The translations under genes were made by a program, and so were the position numbers. The notes below the pieces were generated by a model. It ran no database searches. It was given only the letters and a program-made list of their open reading frames with translations, and was not told where the DNA came from. From NCBI RefSeq assembly GCF_000734895.2, contig NZ_CP011382.1:1714700-1778699 (forward strand): a stretch of 64,000 nt of DNA, in the 5' to 3' direction. Each line of letters begins with the position of its first letter. The stretch's first letter is position 1. Origin of the DNA: Calothrix sp. 336/3. Its GTDB lineage: Bacteria > Cyanobacteriota > Cyanobacteriia > Cyanobacteriales > Nostocaceae. Below, in pieces: positions 37,211 to 45,105 of this stretch.

Positions 37211-38188
37211 CTATAATTTTTGTTCCTGAAGAAAAGTATCTACTTCTGTAGCAGTGGGTTGAGCAGCGATCGCCCCTGCTTTCATTGTTGTTAATGCTCC
37301 TACAGCACTAGCATAGGTGACAATACTTTTGACTTTTTCCCCATCAGTCAAACTGGGAATTCCATGGGTGAGCAATTGGTGAATTAAACCTGCAACAAAA
37401 CTATCTCCTGCACCCGTCGTATCGACTACGGGAACATTAAAAGCAGGAATTTTTCCCTCATTTTCCCCCAAACAATAGGTACAACCATTTTCCCCATCTG
37501 TAACTACTACCCCCTCCACCGTATCCAGACGATAAGTAATTGCTCCAGGGTCGGAAGTATCAAATAACCATTCTGCTTCTTCCTTCGCCAATTTAATAAA
37601 ATCAACGTACTGGAATAATTTACGAATAGTTGCTGGAGCAATCTCTGGATTCTTCCAAAATACTGAACGCCAATTCACATCAAGCAATACTTTCAAATCA
37701 AAATGTTCGGCAAAGTCTAAAGCATGGTGAATAGCAGCCGCACTATCAGCATAGGCTAATTCCAGAGTTCCCAAAACTAAAAAATCAGCCTCTTGAAATA
37801 ATTTTTGTGGTAATAACTTAGCTTGCAGATGGGTATCAGCAAACTCAGCTGTGTCATGGCTCCCAAAACCAGCAAAGGTGCGATCGCCATCCAAGGAACG
37901 TACCACATAAACTTGTCGTGTCGGTGCAGTGGGATGACGTTGGATACCAGTTGTATCTACACCCACCTCTTGCAACACCTGCACCAGTTCCTTTCCCGCT
38001 CCATCCACACCCACAGCACCCACAAAACCCGCAGGTGTACCCAACTTGACTAAAGCACAGGCAACGTTAGCTGGCGCTCCCCCTGGGTAGGGAGTCCACG
38101 ACTCAACATCCGCAAGACTGCGCCCTAATTGATCAGCCAAACAATCAAAGAGAATTTCACCCAGGCACAAAACACGGGGATTAATCAT
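37211..38188 (-). CDS. PfkB-family carbohydrate kinase, probable fructokinase
   Basis: A 325-residue ribokinase-fold sugar kinase. The N-terminal sugar-binding signature is 'GGAPANVACALVKLG' near 36-50, and the C-terminal ATP/anion-hole signature is 'DTTGAGDSFVAGLIHQLL' near 255-272 with the catalytic Asp in GAGD. The overall sequence ('CLGEILFDCLADQLGRSL', 'LDVNWRSVFW') fits fructokinase, which phosphorylates fructose in sucrose use. It stands alone. A divergent promoter region of about 350 bases separates it from the pedR-like gene. Confidence 0.9.
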   Translation of the reverse strand: MINPRVLCLGEILFDCLADQLGRSLADVESWTPYPGGAPANVACALVKLGTPAGFVGAVGVDGAGKELVQVLQEVGVDTTGIQRHPTAPTRQVYVVRSLDGDRTFAGFGSHDTAEFADTHLQAKLLPQKLFQEADFLVLGTLELAYADSAAAIHHALDFAEHFDLKVLLDVNWRSVFWKNPEIAPATIRKLFQYVDFIKLAKEEAEWLFDTSDPGAITYRLDTVEGVVVTDGENGCTYCLGENEGKIPAFNVPVVDTTGAGDSFVAGLIHQLLTHGIPSLTDGEKVKSIVTYASAVGALTTMKAGAIAAQPTATEVDTFLQEQKL

Positions 38189-38541
38189 TTCATTTTTATT
38201 TCAATTTGGGCAGAGAATTTTCTAGTATAAAATCTACAATATTTGGGCACAATTGTCGGCATTCGTTCATACAATTAAACAGCATTTTTTGTTACTTAAA
38301 ATCACTCAAACTGTTCATACATATAGCTTTGAGCACCGTATTTTTTTTGATAACCATCGCAACAAAATGTTATTTGAAATACAAATATTACTAGTATAAA
38401 AGTTATGATAAACTTGCCACCAAAATAAAAAAAAGCGATATAGTATTACTGCTAACACTTGAAAAGCCTACCAGCTATAGAATCTTCTAGAATGAAAAAG
38501 AGCAACTGAGTACATATACCATAGGGAGGAGAACATAAAGT
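38189..38541. other. Intergenic region between divergent carbohydrate kinase and pedR-like genes
   Basis: About 350 AT-rich bases with no plausible gene. Just before the plus-strand gene an excellent ribosome-binding site, GGGAGGAG (38524-38531), is present. Promoters for both genes must lie here. Confidence 0.45.
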
Positions 38542-38817
38542 ATGGCTGGTGGCGAGTCACAGACCCCCGTTAGTCTGTCCGACAGAGAGCTGCAAATTAT
38601 TGACTTAGTGGCTGCTGGCTTAACTAACCAAGAGATTGCAGGGAAACTGGAAATTAGCAAGCGCACAGTTGATAACCATATCAGCAACATTCTCACCAAA
38701 ACAGGTACAGATAACCGTGTGGCGCTTGTTCGTTGGGCTTTGCAATGGGGCAAAGTCTGCTTAAATGATGTTAACTGCTGTTCTCTACCCAATCCTAACG
38801 AGTCCAGCATCAGCTAA
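38542..38817 (+). CDS. pedR: LuxR-type HTH regulator, PedR-like
   Basis: A 91-residue protein that is one LuxR/GerE helix-turn-helix ('LSDRELQIIDLVAAGLTNQE', 'LEISKRTVDNHISNILTK') with a short C-terminal tail containing cysteines ('CLNDVNCC'). The size, conserved arrangement and Cys tail match PedR of Synechocystis, a small redox-responsive regulator linked to photosynthetic electron flow and reduced by thioredoxin. That role is known for the family and inferred here. A strong Shine-Dalgarno GGGAGGAG precedes the ATG. There is no receiver domain, so control is probably through cysteine redox state. The gene is monocistronic. Confidence 0.85.
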   Translation: MAGGESQTPVSLSDRELQIIDLVAAGLTNQEIAGKLEISKRTVDNHISNILTKTGTDNRVALVRWALQWGKVCLNDVNCCSLPNPNESSIS

Positions 38818-39357
38818 AAGTTGGAGAATCAGAAGTCTATGGATACAGGGCGGTTGCTGTAAAGTTGTATGACAAGCCGATACCCTGAAATACCAGATAC
38901 TTCCGCCTTCACTACGTTTAATTTTCTGGCATGATACCCCTAGGTGTCTTCTGGAAACTTCAACTCTCTGGTTGGGAATGGAAGGTTTATTTTGTCTACT
39001 CCTCACGCCTAATTAACTGGGTAAACCTTTCACAATCCATTACAGAGCATCAAACATCCGTTTTGGGTAGAGACGGTCTTTTCTTGATTTGTGGCGTGTT
39101 TATGGCACTGTAAGATGACAGAAAACACGCCTCAAATAAATTTTGAACTTTGACAGAATCATCGCCCGAAGGAAACCTGAAAGACGCAGCGACTTTGCCC
39201 AGGGTATGAATGAGGGAGGGAAAATCTGTTAACTGAGAACTATCCCATCACCAATTACCTCAATTCAATCCACAAAAATTATCAACAAATTCTCAGTACA
39301 AGCGCTACATTTGTAAGAAATCTAGATTGCTCCCTTAATCCAAGGAGCAGTGTTGCT
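38818..39357. other. Intergenic region, about 540 bases
   Basis: No convincing gene; a 60-codon plus-strand frame at 38931 lacks a ribosome-binding site and has no protein-like pattern. A good AGGAG site at about 39342 precedes the DUF6391 gene. Room remains for an unrecognised small RNA, but no conserved RNA motif is seen. Confidence 0.4.
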
Positions 39358-40017
39358 ATGTATACTTCTGCTGCTAATCCTAACAGCGATCGCCCTAATT
39401 TATTTAACTTTGATTTCCCAGCACCTCAACCTACCCTAGATGCTGACATCCTTAAACAACTGCCATTTATTCCCGGATTAAAAGAAATCTTAATGTTGCG
39501 CCAGGTTCACGCCCTGGAGCATGGCACAGTGTGGGTTCTGAGCCAGGGACAAACACCTCAACATTTTCCTAATACTCCTCACCAGAGAAGCTTTCAAGTC
39601 GATAATGAACAACTTGGAGGTTTATCCACAGATGAAGGATTCTTTCTCTACGGAGATGTGAATACTACTATCCTCCGTCGCGCTGTGACTGTTGCCCTAC
39701 ATCGTTTAACCAGTGGTGAATGGGATTTAGCCGTACACCCCCGATGTGGCACAAATCTTTCCGTGACTATGTTCCTGACTGCCAGTTTTGCCGTGGGTAT
39801 GCATCTATTGTTACCACGAGGTCCCATAGAACAATTAATCGGTTTAGGAGTAGCAGCCACAACTGCGGCAGAAATTGCCCCGACTGTGGGAACATTGGCT
39901 CAACGTTATTTAACCACTGCCATCCCCTTCAACTTGCAAATAGAAAATATTGCCCCAGCTAAAGATATGTGGGGTAAGGAAGCACATTTTGTCAAGGTAG
40001 GTTGGCGACAAGAGTGA
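39358..40017 (+). CDS. DUF6391 family protein
   Basis: A 219-residue protein matching the cyanobacterial DUF6391 group. Its best motif is 'LRQVHALEHGTVWVLSQ' near residues 47-63, followed by a G/F-rich segment ('GLSTDEGFFLYGDVN') and a hydrophobic region at about 140-180 with probable membrane helices. The H-x-L-E-H core could be metal-binding, but no activity is known. The ATG at 39358 follows an AGGAG site. It is the last ordinary gene before the minus-strand accessory island. Confidence 0.75.
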   Translation: MYTSAANPNSDRPNLFNFDFPAPQPTLDADILKQLPFIPGLKEILMLRQVHALEHGTVWVLSQGQTPQHFPNTPHQRSFQVDNEQLGGLSTDEGFFLYGDVNTTILRRAVTVALHRLTSGEWDLAVHPRCGTNLSVTMFLTASFAVGMHLLLPRGPIEQLIGLGVAATTAAEIAPTVGTLAQRYLTTAIPFNLQIENIAPAKDMWGKEAHFVKVGWRQE

Positions 40018-40093
40018 ATAATCAATTATTTTCAATCAACCAAACCCCTGCTCTCTCAAAATTACAAAGTGTAATGGCTAGTATTCCGCCATA

Positions 40094-40255
40094 TTAATTT
40101 TGATGAGTAGCGGGTGAGAGCATCATCAGTGTGAGAGCGATCGCCATCAATCCCCCTTGAGATAATTTATAGTCTTCCAACCAGCCATCTTTACGCCATT
40201 GTAACTGTTCGCTGGCTTTTCCCTGTTTAAAGTAGCATTCGGTTGGCGTTTTTCG
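40094..40255 (-). pseudogene. Truncated gene 3' end next to the attC-like site
   Basis: A minus-strand frame of 53 codons ends at a TAA (40094-40096) and reads like real protein: 'QGKASEQLQWRKDGWLEDYK' then a hydrophobic helix 'GGLMAIALTLMML'. It has no start codon with ribosome-binding site, and a stop (TGA) at 40256 cuts the frame upstream, 19 bases before the attC-like palindrome at 40274. It looks like the 3' end of a membrane-associated protein whose 5' part has been lost. The family is not recognised. Confidence 0.4.
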
Positions 40256-40273
40256 TCACGTTGCCGGAGATAT

Positions 40274-40359
40274 CATAACGTTCGTGGTCAGGGGCTGCCA
40301 AAAACCTTTGCTACACCACCAGCGACTTGCAACAGTCCGCTGCATTTGAATTGTTAGCC
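40274..40359 (-). other. attC-like imperfect palindrome (site 1)
   Basis: An 86-base imperfect palindrome. On the plus strand its ends are CATAACGTTC and GAATTGTTAGCC, which pair as GAA-C-GTTA against GAA-TT-GTTA with one bulged base. Inner arms CAGGGGCTG and CAGTCCGCTG pair with a similar bulge. The stop codon of the CPBP gene lies inside the outer arm, as is usual for integron cassettes. The near end shares GTC-G-TGCATT-G--TTGTTAG-C with site 2 at 42664. The terminal heptamers deviate from the strict GTTRRRY/RYYYAAC consensus. Confidence 0.45.
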
Positions 40360-41142
40360 AGCGCAAATTTTTTCTCGACGAGAGAGATTGGCTCTTCCAA
40401 GCACTGCTATCAGGATGATCGCCACAACGCAATTCACGAGAGCGTAAGCGATAGGAGACACGCCAGTTATAAATGCTACAACTATGTTCCCTGAACCATG
40501 CAAAAGCGCCACTGGCAAAATACTGCCTTTCGTACTGTTATAGATCCAGGTGTAGATAAAAGCATCTGCTGCGATGCTAATGAACCAGAGGAAAGGGTAT
40601 TCAGACATCGGTCCCGCCAAAAAGATAAGCGGCAAATGCCATAAACTCCACAACATCCCCACAATTAACGTGGCATACAAAGCATTATGCCGTTTCTGCA
40701 AGTGTGGTAATGCAAAGCCTCGCCACCCAATTTCTTCGCACGTATTGGCAAGGAAATTTACTGCACCAGCGAAAATAACATAGGGAGATAGTTCGACTGG
40801 TGGCAGTGCGATAGTGACGGACAAGCCCAGTAATTTCGTGATGAGTTGCGCCGCCAGGATGGGAACCACAGACCCTAGTATCGCTATAATGTACCAGATT
40901 GCTCCAACTCGCCATCGGATCAGTCCCTTGAGCAAATCCCAAACTCCTGTCTTGCCATACGCTATCTGTGACACAATCACAGCCGCAAGTGCTGGACCAA
41001 TGGCATAAAAGATAGAAAGAACTAGGAAGTAAGGACGGTAAACCGGGGCAATGCCTCGCGAAACTAAGACGACTGATATCATGCCAAGCCATGAAATACC
41101 AAAGGCTAAGATATAGAACCAAGCAATGGGATATTTTCTCAT
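40354..41142 (-). CDS. CPBP-family intramembrane glutamic endopeptidase
   Basis: A 262-residue membrane protein with about seven helices. The CPBP (Rce1/Abi) motifs are present: the EExxxR motif as 'EEIGWRGFALPHLQKR' near 137-152, then 'GMLWSLWHLPLIF' (FxxxH type) near 162-174, and an HGSGN motif ('LLHGSGNIVVAF') near 215-226. The family cuts CAAX-type prenyl proteins or is linked to bacteriocin immunity; the bacterial substrate here is unknown. AGGAAAGGG lies upstream of ATG 41142. The stop falls within the attC-like site 1. It is the last of a minus-strand gene row. Confidence 0.9.
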   Translation of the reverse strand: MRKYPIAWFYILAFGISWLGMISVVLVSRGIAPVYRPYFLVLSIFYAIGPALAAVIVSQIAYGKTGVWDLLKGLIRWRVGAIWYIIAILGSVVPILAAQLITKLLGLSVTIALPPVELSPYVIFAGAVNFLANTCEEIGWRGFALPHLQKRHNALYATLIVGMLWSLWHLPLIFLAGPMSEYPFLWFISIAADAFIYTWIYNSTKGSILPVALLHGSGNIVVAFITGVSPIAYALVNCVVAIILIAVLGRANLSRREKICAG

Positions 41143-41173
41143 TCTTCACCCTTTCCTGTGACGTATATTCGGT

Positions 41174-41908
41174 TTATCGATAGATTGCATTATCAATCGT
41201 GCAGTGAAAGGATTCTCCTTCTGACTCAAATCGTTCACTACCGAAGAACCAGCCAATGCGAAGACGAGTCGGGATCGTGTAGCCGTCGAAGGTGCCACTA
41301 TCCTCGACTATGCCACCAAAATCGGAATAGTGAAACGCTTCACCTTCTAGGCTGCCCCAGCGATCGACTTTGATCTGCTCCAGGACTCCCTGACTAGAAA
41401 CCGTCAGGGTAATCTTGGCCGGTTCTCCGAGTGCTGTGAAGGTTGCCTGAACTTGGGAAGCGCCTAACTCCGTCCAGATGATGTCAGGGTTACAAAGAAC
41501 AGATGGTAGCCAGACCGACTCGGCCTGAACTCGTCCCACACATGATCGAGTGATATCCTCTCCGCCTCTCTGTATGGTATTCCACGAAGCATTTCCAACG
41601 CCATCCACGATGCGATCCTCTCCCAAAATCGGTAAGCCATTCATCTCAGTCGTCGCCTGCCAAATCATGCCTCGATCCCTGAAAATCACTTCTTCTGCTT
41701 TAAATGAATGCCAATGTTTTCCGAGTTTCATTTCTCCATGCATCCACAGTCGAACCGCAGAGGCGAGTTGTGTTCCAGGCGCGATCGCGTGTTCAAGATA
41801 TCGTCTGGCGGCTTCTGGCAGGTGAGTGAAGTTATCTAAATGGAATATACGATCCTGAGATGTGGCTGAATCCCATAGCGCATCAAGAGAAATTTGTTTG
41901 GTCATCAT
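41174..41908 (-). CDS. DUF6544-like protein
   Basis: A soluble protein of 244 residues resembling the DUF6544/DUF6920 group by its 'LPEAARRYLEHAIAPGTQLA' start region (near 24-43) and the series 'V-R-L-W-M-H-G-E-M-K' and 'GRVQAESVWLPSVLC'. The family has no known activity. A longer frame runs upstream to 42016, but the tandem ATGs at 41908/41905 follow GGAAG and give the family's N terminus, so I use 41908. It lies 31 bases upstream of the CPBP gene on the same strand; the longer version would overlap the next gene. Confidence 0.7.
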   Translation of the reverse strand: MMTKQISLDALWDSATSQDRIFHLDNFTHLPEAARRYLEHAIAPGTQLASAVRLWMHGEMKLGKHWHSFKAEEVIFRDRGMIWQATTEMNGLPILGEDRIVDGVGNASWNTIQRGGEDITRSCVGRVQAESVWLPSVLCNPDIIWTELGASQVQATFTALGEPAKITLTVSSQGVLEQIKVDRWGSLEGEAFHYSDFGGIVEDSGTFDGYTIPTRLRIGWFFGSERFESEGESFHCTIDNAIYR

Positions 41909-41931
41909 TGCTTCCAGTGTTTTAGTGTTTT

Positions 41932-42270
41932 TTAATTCAACATTTGATAGAGGGTGATGATCGTAACGATCGCAAAAATAGTGGTGTAAATTAACTTCGT
42001 GTACTTGGCTAACCAAGCTGGCAAGTAAATATCAAAATTGTCCTTGGTAGAATTTGTGTAGTGTCGAGCCAGCAGATTTAAGGGGCAGTGGGATTTGAAC
42101 ATGAGGAGGATCAGCCCTTCTAGGAAGACAAATCCATACCCGATCCAGAGCCAGCGATCGAGTTTATTGGCGATTGCGGCATACAGCATATAGAAAATCA
42201 CAACATTGAAGAATATCCAGATCGCAGTATGAATGATTTTAATCAGTGTTAATTTGGTTTTACTTTCCAT
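41932..42270 (-). CDS. Small membrane protein, DUF2784-like arrangement
   Basis: A 112-residue protein with three hydrophobic helices (about 10-30, 40-57, 90-110). Between helices 2 and 3 is 'FKSHCPLNLLARHYTNS', similar to the CPL(T/N)-x-L segment of DUF2784 membrane proteins, then 'DNFDIYLPAWLAKY'. Function is unknown and the family link is tentative. Its ATG overlaps the end of the upstream frame (42260) by 11 bases, suggesting that both were once translated together. Confidence 0.65.
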   Translation of the reverse strand: MESKTKLTLIKIIHTAIWIFFNVVIFYMLYAAIANKLDRWLWIGYGFVFLEGLILLMFKSHCPLNLLARHYTNSTKDNFDIYLPAWLAKYTKLIYTTIFAIVTIITLYQMLN

Positions 42271-42519
42271 ATAATTTCTCGGTTGTCGGCACTAAATCGA
42301 ACCAGCCGCGCAGCCCGTTCTGTCCACAGACTTGCCTCACAACCGCGATCTCTACGATGCTAAGACCAAGCCAACTGCTAGAAAAAGTACCCCAGCTAAA
42401 GAGGGTAATTGAGGTGTGATGACCGAAGACAGCAGCCAGCAGACCCACGACCAGCCAAACGCCAAAGCGAAGGATACCAACAGGCACGTGTGAAGGTCGG
42501 AGCTACTTCGGTTTTCCAT
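42260..42519 (-). pseudogene. Probable frameshifted, truncated CPBP-like membrane gene
   Basis: Two overlapping frames cover this stretch. From ATG 42519, one reads MENRSSSDLHTCLLVSFALA, then hydrophobic segments 'GWSWVCWLLSSV' and 'LAGVLFLAVGLVLA', before a stop near 42354. The other frame then reads 'IVEIAVVRQVCGQNGLRGWF' and ends at 42260. Together they resemble the N terminus of a CPBP-type protein with one frame change around 42360. An alternative is a 75-codon gene from GTG 42487 to 42260, whose first half is less protein-like. The piece ends abruptly for the family, so decay is likely. Confidence 0.45.
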
Positions 42520-42663
42520 AGGTAAATTCTACCTGGATATATTTTTTACAACCTCACCCCATTAATAGATCTTCCGAGCGTGTTCTAACCCAAGACTCCT
42601 GAATCACTTACTTCGCAAACCTACAGATAACTTTCCAGCTACGCCCCCACAAATAACTCAGAA

Positions 42664-42751
42664 GGCTAACGACCCCAGTCACCCGTCGCAGGTAACCCCG
42701 AACTCCAACCGATAACTTCTGTACGGTCGGTGTGCATTAGGCTTGTTAGAC
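42664..42751 (-). other. attC-like imperfect palindrome (site 2)
   Basis: An 88-base imperfect palindrome 20 bases after the ECF sigma gene. On the minus strand it begins GTCTAACAAGCC (RYYYAAC core) and ends GGTCGTTAGCC; these outer arms pair at most positions. Inside, CCGACCG faces CGGTTGG. The gene-proximal end shares GTC-G-TGCATT-G--TTGTTAG-C (plus strand) with site 1. Length, placement and orientation relative to the gene fit an integron cassette attC. Confidence 0.5.
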
Positions 42752-42770
42752 TGCGGGAACTTTATACATT

Positions 42771-44000
42771 CTATTCACCTAATCGAGAAGACTGATCGAG
42801 AAGAAACTCACGAATGGCAAGACCTTCAGTTAAGCCGATCGCCCGTGAGTAAGCTTGCTGAGCTTCAGATTTGTACCCTAGTTGCTTCAATAAATCAGCC
42901 TTCAGTGCCCAATAGGGTTGGTAGTTCTTTACAGTTTCGGTCGGCAATGCATCGAGCCGCGCTAAACCCTGGTTTAATCCTTTAGCTTGAGCGATCGCCG
43001 CAGCATGACTCACGAATGCACCGAGCGTAGGTGAAAGCTGAATCAATCCTTCGTATAACAATGCCAGTGTTTCCCAATTAACCTGTTGGGTGACGGCGCG
43101 TTGGGCATGGAGCGATTGAATCGCAGCTTCAAGCTGAAATCGTCCCAGTTGGTTACAAGTAGCCGCCTGAGCGAGTTCGCGTTCTGCTTCATTGATCATT
43201 GGCTGTGACCAAAGCTGCGTATCTTGCTGCAATAGGGGGATGTAAGCACCGTGGACGCGACGAGCATCGCGTCGGGCTTCGCAATACAGCATGAGGGCAA
43301 GCAATCCCCGTGCTTCCGGCTCTTGAGGCATTAACTGAATACACAAACGAACTAACCAAATCGCTTCTTCCGCTAATCCTTGATGCCGAGGATCGCCGCC
43401 ATCTATCATTTCCCAAGCATTGGTATAGGCGGCGTAAATCGCTTCTAACACAGCCGCCAATCGGGTCGGCAATTCTTCCGCTTCTGGCACTGCAAAAGCG
43501 ATCCCGGCATCCCGAATCTTTGCCTTTGCCCTGACTAGGCGTTGGCTCATAGTGGCAGGTGCAACCAAAAACGCAGAAGCAATTTGTGCCGCATTCAGAC
43601 CCAGCACCGTTTGCAACATCAATGGGGTGTGAATGGTGGGATCAATGGCTGGGTGAGCACAAATGAAAAGTAATTTCAGGCGATCATCGGGAATGTTCGT
43701 CTCATCAAAAGAGAATTCAGGTTGCGATTCCAGTTCGTTTAGTTTGAAGGTGTTGAGGATTTTATCTCGAACTTGCGATCGCCTTGCGATGTCAATCAAT
43801 CGGTGTCTCGCCGTGACCAGCAGCCATGCTTCAGGATTTTTGGGAACTCCGGTCTCCGTCCAAGTTTTTAAGGCCGTCACGAAAGCATCGCCGAGGGCAT
43901 CTTCGGCAGCCGCCACATCTCTTGTTTGGGCTGCTAGATACGCCACCAATCTGCCATAGGAATTGCGGGCAGCCAATTCTGCCGCTCGACGTGCATCCAT
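42771..44000 (-). CDS. ECF42-type sigma factor with C-terminal TPR-like domain (DUF6596)
   Basis: A 409-residue extracytoplasmic-function sigma factor. Sigma2 covers residues 10-70 ('VAAAEDALGDAFVTALKTW', 'PEAWLLVTARHRLIDIARR'), sigma4 about 115-165 ('VLGLNAAQIASAFLVAPATM'), and a helical TPR-like C-terminal region of about 230 residues replaces an anti-sigma factor. This architecture is the ECF42 group, whose genes are characteristically next to DGPF/YciI proteins, as here. The family is common in actinobacteria and proteobacteria and less so in cyanobacteria. It sits six bases after the GST stop. Its 3' end is followed by attC-like site 2. Confidence 0.9.
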   Translation of the reverse strand: MDARRAAELAARNSYGRLVAYLAAQTRDVAAAEDALGDAFVTALKTWTETGVPKNPEAWLLVTARHRLIDIARRSQVRDKILNTFKLNELESQPEFSFDETNIPDDRLKLLFICAHPAIDPTIHTPLMLQTVLGLNAAQIASAFLVAPATMSQRLVRAKAKIRDAGIAFAVPEAEELPTRLAAVLEAIYAAYTNAWEMIDGGDPRHQGLAEEAIWLVRLCIQLMPQEPEARGLLALMLYCEARRDARRVHGAYIPLLQQDTQLWSQPMINEAERELAQAATCNQLGRFQLEAAIQSLHAQRAVTQQVNWETLALLYEGLIQLSPTLGAFVSHAAAIAQAKGLNQGLARLDALPTETVKNYQPYWALKADLLKQLGYKSEAQQAYSRAIGLTEGLAIREFLLDQSSRLGE

Positions 44001-44006
44001 CTGTGT

Positions 44007-44627
44007 TTAACCTCTCGGTGCTGTTTGTTGCCAAGCGGGTAATTGCTCAATCCGACTATACCAAGTGCGAATATGAGGATAGTCTTCCAGGGGGAATCGC
44101 CCAGGCACCGCATAGGTTAAGTCACTGGCAACGGAGAAGTCAGCCAATGTCAAGGTGTCATTGACTAAGAATTTACGCTCTGCTAGGTGCTGATTCAGGG
44201 CGATCGCTTCTGCATGAAAGCGTTCAGTTGCCGATTGCACGACTTGCAGATCAGGCTCTCCCAATTGCAAAAGAGGCTTGACGAAGTTCTCGTATTGCAA
44301 CGGCTGACAGACTTGATGCCAGTGGGCAAGCTGCCAACTTTGCCAGCGCATAATGTCTGCTCGAATCTGTGGAGCTTCTGGCCAGAGAGTATTGGCAACC
44401 TGACTTGCCAAATATTGCATAATCGCAGTTGACTCCCACAAAACAAACTCGCCATCTCGTAAAACTGGCGTGCGTCCTGTTGGATTTAGCTGGATAAACT
44501 CTGGTGTGCGTTGTTCCCCTTGCTGCAAATCCACTAATCGCAGTTCAAGGGGTAGTCCCAGATGAATCGCCACAGCGTGAACTTTGCGAGTATTAGGAGA
44601 GGGGGGAAAGTAGTAAAATTTCATCAA
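44007..44627 (-). CDS. Glutathione S-transferase family protein
   Basis: A 206-residue GST. The N-terminal thioredoxin-like domain shows 'YYFPPSPNTRKVHAVAIHL' and the glutathione-binding 'GRTPVLRDGEFVLWESTAIM' (near 51-70, with the cis-Pro and E-S-x-A-I). The C-terminal helical domain contains 'LTLADFSVASDLTYA', the conserved N-capping box. Substrate is unknown. It is the middle gene of the YciI-GST-ECF42 row with gaps of 8 and 6 bases, so it is almost certainly part of that operon. Confidence 0.92.
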   Translation of the reverse strand: MMKFYYFPPSPNTRKVHAVAIHLGLPLELRLVDLQQGEQRTPEFIQLNPTGRTPVLRDGEFVLWESTAIMQYLASQVANTLWPEAPQIRADIMRWQSWQLAHWHQVCQPLQYENFVKPLLQLGEPDLQVVQSATERFHAEAIALNQHLAERKFLVNDTLTLADFSVASDLTYAVPGRFPLEDYPHIRTWYSRIEQLPAWQQTAPRG

Positions 44628-44635
44628 ATCATCTC

Positions 44636-44977
44636 CTATTCCTGGTTCATGGGTAGCAAAGGACGGACTTCAACGGCGCAATTACTCGCGGCAGGACAAC
44701 GAGCCGCCCAATCTAGAGCCGCATCTAGATCTGGGACATCGATGATAAAAAAGCCGCCCAGTTGCTCTTTGGTATCGGCATAGGGGCCATCTTGCACCTT
44801 CCGTTGTCCGTTTTGTAGGCGAATGGTGGTGCCTGTATGACTGGGGTGAAGTGCCGCACCACCCGCCATCACTCCCGCTTCAGCGAGAGCTTGTGAGTAG
44901 GCGTTGTATGCAGGCATATGCATTTCGCGGTTAGCAAAATCTTGCTCAGTCTCGTAAACCAGAATCGCGTATTTCAT
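44636..44977 (-). CDS. DGPF-domain/YciI-related protein
   Basis: A 113-residue ferredoxin-like-fold protein of the YciI/DGPFAETKE family. The hallmark appears as 'VQDGPYADTKEQLGGFFIID' near 63-82. 'MKYAILVYETEQDF' begins the first strand. Members next to ECF sigma factors are thought to be part of the signal pathway, but their biochemistry is unknown. It is the first gene of the operon with GST and ECF42. The ATG at 44977 is the only reasonable start. No promoter motif could be named upstream. Confidence 0.9.
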   Translation of the reverse strand: MKYAILVYETEQDFANREMHMPAYNAYSQALAEAGVMAGGAALHPSHTGTTIRLQNGQRKVQDGPYADTKEQLGGFFIIDVPDLDAALDWAARCPAASNCAVEVRPLLPMNQE

Positions 44978-45105
44978 CAGAACTTGTCCGTTAGAGGTTT
45001 GATTAGATTACAGAAGTTTTCTCTGCTCTCTACTGCTATGACGAACAAGAGTCTGGCATTTCGACAGGGGCTTGTATTTATTTTGAGAAAAATTTAAACA
45101 AGGCG

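Noticed and set aside
38931..39113. 60-codon plus-strand frame after pedR
   Set aside because: No ribosome-binding site and no protein-like pattern; considered chance.
42743..43000. Plus-strand frame opposite the sigma factor 3' end
   Set aside because: It lies opposite a well-supported coding region and has no independent support.
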